Below are positions 60,081 through 64,000 of a stretch of DNA of 64,000 bases, piece after piece. The notes beneath the pieces were generated by a model. That model ran no database searches. It worked only from the letters and a program-made list of their open reading frames with translations, and was not told the DNA's origin. Position 1 is the first letter of the stretch; every line of letters begins with the position of its first letter. The position numbers and the translations under genes are program-made. The DNA comes from Limnoperna fortunei (Eukaryota > Mollusca > Bivalvia > Mytilida > Modiolidae), in NCBI GenBank assembly GCA_944474755.1, contig OX104113.1, positions 23,564,432-23,628,431 on the forward strand, read 5' to 3'.

Positions 60081-62621
60081 AATTCACGTCTTTCCATATG
60101 CGCGCCACCTACCGGGTACATGTTCGGTAACTCTAGTTTACATGTAAGACTGTAGTTGGTGTTCAAGTCATAACATAAATGTGTAACACTATACCTTCAA
60201 TAAACAATTAATTGGCACCTACGTAGGTGAAACCCCCCGTTAAATTAAACGGTGTATTAAAATATGTATCAGATATACAGACTTTGCAAACTTTTGTCGA
60301 ATAAAAGTGTGCAGTTAAAAACTTTAAAATTTATACACAATAAGTGTTAACAATGAACTGTGGTTAATAAGTTTTTAATAAATTGTTAGAAATTTATTTT
60401 CCCACTTTGTGCCCCAAGGAAATTAATTACCTGTTCTGCGGATGCAAGATACTACATACACCTGGCTGCCGGTTAGATAAAGGTGGCTTTTATTGTGGTG
60501 TCAACAAATATACATGCAATAAAAATGACATAAATGTATATAATTACTAGTACATGTAATTATTATGTCTCTGATGTATGTGAGCATGGCTTTCAATACA
60601 TATACCTATAATTAAAAAATGTCCCACTGAGAAGCTTCCTTTACAGGTGATTGGTGTTAATTGGGAAAGGTTCATGTGCAATCTGTGTAATAATTACCAT
60701 GAGAAAATGTGTTGCTTGTTTCGGATAGGACCTTCCAAGGAATATTTTACCTACCTGTTTTAGGATAAGCATTTTCCAAATTGCAGTCGTAGTTTTAGGG
60801 AAAAATATTGAAAATAAAATAGCTGAAGATTATTTCGTTTTTTATTTTGTTGAAGGAAATTATTGCAACCCAGAAAGGTGCATCGTTTCATTGCAGTGAT
60901 GTAGAAGATGTATTAACACGTGATTTCAAGTGCATGAAGGAATGCTCCTCCCATCGTGAAGTTTTTCCCGCCACACCTATTGATTGGATTGTAATAGATG
61001 TGTTGCTTTTGATACACAGGACCACCCACCTGTCAATTAAGTCAATCACATCAGGTGTTCAAAAGAATGACAATTGACGCTGAATACTCGCATTGTTCAC
61101 GTCCGATTGTTGTTGAATTTCCAGACAATAATATTATTTGACAAATGAACAATTCACGTTCAGTTTGTTCTATTGAAAACTTATGAAATGGACAATTACC
61201 TTTGATAAATTTTAATGCTTTATGTTAATTACAGGTGTCAAAATCTAATTGAAGATGTTATTAAAACCCCATGCTTGTGTAAACATGATTGTTAATTAAT
61301 TATCCATAATGTTTATTACCCCATTTACCTGATGCTAATCAAAGGTAGAACCCCAGCTGTTTTATAGCTTAATTCGCCGATTGCGAATTAAGTGGTGTTA
61401 CCTCCCTTAAAGGAGCGGGTAACCGCGATTTACATGTATGACTCGCACATGCAGTATATGCTTACCACTAACTTTCAGTGAGAAAATACTTATTTTCAAT
61501 GCATTTGAAACCATAAAAACAATGTTTTGCAACATATTTTGACCTCGTTATTGTGACGTATTAGTTTTATTTTTGGGTTGACACAATTGTTCATTTGACA
61601 AATAATATTATTGTCTGGAAATTCAACAACAATCGGACGTGCACAATTCGAGTATTCAGTGTCAATTGTCAGGTGGGTGGCCCCGTGTATCAAAAGCAAC
61701 ACATCTATTACAATCCAATCAATAGGTGTGGCTGGAAAAACTTCACTATGGGAGGAGCATTCCTTCATAGACTTGAAATCACGTGTTAATACATCTCTAC
61801 ATCACTGCAATAAAACGATGCACCTTTCTGGGTTGCAATAATTTCCTTCAACAAAATAAAAAACGAAATAATCTTAAGCTATTTTATTTTCGATATTTTT
61901 CCCTAAACCTACGACTGCAATTTGGAAAATGCTTATTCTAAAACAGGTGGGTAAAATATTCCTTGGAAGGTCGTATCCAAAACAAGCAACACATTTTCCC
62001 ATGGCAATTATTACAAATTGCACGTGTACCTTTCCCAATTAACACCAGTCACCTGTAAAGGAAGCTTCTCAGTGGGACATTTTTTAATTATAGGTATATG
62101 TATTGAAAGCCATGCTCACACACATCAGAGACATATAATAATTACATGTACTAGTAATTATATACATTTATGTCATTTATATTGCATGTATATTTGTTGA
62201 CACCACAGTAAAAATCACCTTTATCTAACCGGCAGCCAGGTGTATGTAGTATCTTGCATCCGCTGAACAGGTAATTAATTTCCTTGGGGCACAAAGTGGG
62301 AAAAAAAAATTTTATAACAATTTATTAAAAACTTATTAACCACAGTTCATTGTTAACACTTATTGTGTATAAATTTTAAAGTTTTTAACTGCACACTTTT
62401 ATTCGACAAAAGTTTGCAAAGCTTGTATATCTGATACATATTTTAATACCCCGTTTAATTTAACGGGGGTTTCACCTAAGTAGGTGCCAATTAATTGTTT
62501 ATTGAAGGTATAGTGTGACATATTTATGCTATGGCTTGTATACCAACTACAGTCTTACATGTAAACTAGGGTTACCGAACATGTTACCGGTAGGTTGCGC
62601 GCATATGGAAAGACGTGAATT
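60081..62621. mobile_element. 2.5 kb palindromic foldback element
   Basis: Two inverted arms of about 1.05 kb (60081 to about 61155, and about 61583 to 62621) with ends AATTCACGTCTTTCCATATG and its complement. The spacer of about 430 bp holds a minus-oriented piece of the hairpin family (about 61165-61372). No target-site duplication was found. Each arm encodes a like peptide (CSSHREVFPATPIDWIVIDV; the other arm has S for R) on opposite strands. It has no recognised domain. The arms differ at scattered positions, so the palindrome is not brand new. Confidence 0.85.
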
Positions 62622-62776
62622 CGTAACTCTTGTAAACCATCAGTCGGAAGACTTTATGACATTTTTATTCCAATAAAAGTAAATTATTATACAATAATTG
62701 AAATAATAAATAAATAGTCAAAATGTGGGATTGTATAAACTTATTTGATATAAGATATTTTGTTCAGTGCACATAC

Positions 62777-63754
62777 GCGGTATATACGGGTGTCGGGTCG
62801 TTTCGCCCCGACTACCTGTTGGCCCTGAGTCGATTCGCTCGGGTCGTTTCGCACCTATAAAGTGAGTCGTTTCGCCCTGGGTCTTTTCGCTCCTCTAAAT
62901 GAAAACAATAAAAACAATGTGTATCTGTAAACAATAAAGCGTATTTTGCTGATGAACTTTAATTAAAAAATTATGTTCGAACTTTGGGTATAAAAACAGC
63001 AATTATAATTTCAGTTGTTAATTACTTCATAAAAAAAATTCAATTAATTTGTTAATCAGTGTCTAATACCAATTATCATTTTTTAATGTGATGATTAAAA
63101 GAAATTAGTTATGTTATGATTAAATAAAATTCAATCAAATTAAGAAACACCTTTGATCTAGAGCTTTACAGCTTGTGCCATCTTGTCGGCTAATTAAAAG
63201 TTCAAAGTAATTTGTGAACTGTTTGATTAGTCAAAACATAAGCTGTAAAACTCACCAGAATATATCAAATATGAGCCACTCCAGTGACAATCATTTCACA
63301 CTCAACCTTCACGATGTCTATTCTTTGTATTTATTGTAATGATACTGTACGACCAAAACAGCACGCAATCACCCGCGACACATGTGATCGTTGGCAGACG
63401 GGTATAACTGTAGAGCAGTACAGATTAGCCCTTAGAAATGTTATAGAGCTAAACTTTACATGCCAGCAATGTTTTGTATGTACATCTCTTATAATTTAGA
63501 TCCATGATATGTCTAAGATCGAAAGACTAAAAACATGCACTTCAAAAAAAAGTAAATTATTACAGAAACCATTACACAAGCACACGTAATAGACAATGAT
63601 CTATCATTATATATCCTATACAAAGTACGGGCGAAACGACCCAGGGCGAACGGGATTCGGGGCGAAACGACTCAGTGCGAACGGGATTCGGGGCGAAACG
63701 ACCCAGGGGCGAAGGGGATTCGGGGCGAAACGACCCGGATTCGTATATACGCGC
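62777..63754. mobile_element. Nested element with GGGTCGTTTCGCCC arrays
   Basis: The left end (62777-62900) holds several copies of TCGGGTCGTTTCGCCC-like words. The right end (63629-63754) holds the same words inverted (GGGCGAAACGACCC). The outermost bases agree: GCGGTATATACG at left, complement of CGTATATACGCGC at right. A possible duplication is GCACATAC/GTCCATAC (6 of 8). The middle is AT-rich and encodes a short zinc-finger-like first exon at 63314. The architecture equals that of the 26426 and 58752 elements, so a Mutator-like origin is inferred. Confidence 0.65.
63314..63475 (+). pseudogene. Zinc-finger first-exon remnant of a mobile element
   Basis: The frame starts MSILCIYCNDTVRPKQHAIT and ends NFTCQQCF just before a GTATGT donor. 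The Cys pairs C-x2-C ... C ... C-x2-C resemble the PHD-like N-terminus of animal MULE or FLYWCH-type transposon proteins. The expected His/Cys after DRWQ is missing, suggesting a small deletion. No following exon is in the element. It supports a Mutator-like identity for the host element but is too short for certainty. Confidence 0.45.
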
Positions 63755-64000
63755 GTCCATACATTAGGTATTCGCTGAAAAAGGATAATAAATAAATAAA
63801 ATACCTTTTTTAAGGTTCAAACTGATTTGTTTTACTATTTAAAGGTATTTCTTGGTGAAATATAAGTCACAAAAAGTGGCAGGCGTACACAATTTTACTG
63901 CAGGCGTACATTTATTACGGCAGGCATATTAAAGTAGGACCGAATCTAACTAAAACTACGCGTACAATTTAGGCTGCATTCAAAATTAATCAACGTAAGT

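Larger units (their letters stand above)
58752..63942. mobile_element. Mutator-like element with 8-bp duplication
   Basis: 5,191 bp flanked by the perfect direct repeat AATCTAAC (58744-58751 and 63943-63950). The ends match inverted at 18 of 23 positions: left GGGTAGTACTTAAATACGCC, right (reverse complement) CGGTCCTACTTTAATATGCC. Each end continues as short tandem TACGCCTGC repeats (four left, 58765-58825; three right, 63880-63930). The 8-bp duplication and satellite-like ends match the architecture of the 26426 element. It carries an OTU-like gene (minus), a 2.5 kb palindrome and another nested element. No MULE transposase is visible, so it is non-autonomous or gene-carrying. Confidence 0.75.

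Noticed and set aside
60847..61077. Open frame in the palindrome arm as a gene
   Set aside because: The same peptide occurs inverted in the other arm with small changes; no domain or full reading frame, so it is listed only as part of the repeat.

Overview
The window is animal nuclear DNA, most likely from a bivalve mollusc. It is AT-rich, its genes have many small exons split by long introns, and it is packed with satellite arrays, tRNA-derived SINEs, a non-LTR reverse transcriptase, DNA transposons and frequent TACATGTA motifs. No prokaryotic features, tRNA or rRNA genes are seen. The assignment to bivalves rests on gene and repeat style and is an inference.

Layout. (1) 1-3495: dispersed repeats, no gene recognised. 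(2) 3496-23955, plus strand: the 3' part of a LOXHD1-like gene (PLAT/LH2 domain protein), 11 exons reconstructed with agreeing reading phases. Two of its introns begin with satellites whose unit is the exon end plus the 5' splice site. The larger is a 7.4 kb array of roughly 130 copies of a 58-bp unit (15714-23073). (3) 23956-33284: no intact host gene; a 25-bp satellite, a small Mutator-like MITE with an 8-bp target-site duplication (26426-27107), and a nested set of inverted-repeat elements holding a 5'-truncated reverse transcriptase (28659-32927).

(4) 33285-44127: a 10.8 kb DNA transposon with 15-bp inverted ends (CCCAAGTCAAAAAAT) and long subterminal arrays of 11-bp repeats. It carries two divergent genes: an intact 1000-residue CACTA/EnSpm-type transposase (plus) and a ten-exon gene with a C-terminal BEN domain (minus). 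This is the best candidate for a little-described system: a transposase paired with a BEN-domain protein that could bind the subterminal repeats.

(5) 44128-57239: a complete minus-strand gene of the TJAP1/BEGAIN family (46621-56715, seven coding exons, 302 residues), with two SINEs in its introns, each bounded by perfect 13-bp target-site duplications. (6) 57240-64000: stacked mobile elements: a 1.1 kb hairpin repeat, then a 5.2 kb Mutator-like element (58752-63942, 8-bp duplication AATCTAAC) that carries an OTU-protease-like gene, a 2.5 kb palindrome and a further nested element with a zinc-finger first exon.

Gene structures were built by hand from splice sites and phase agreement; no search was run.
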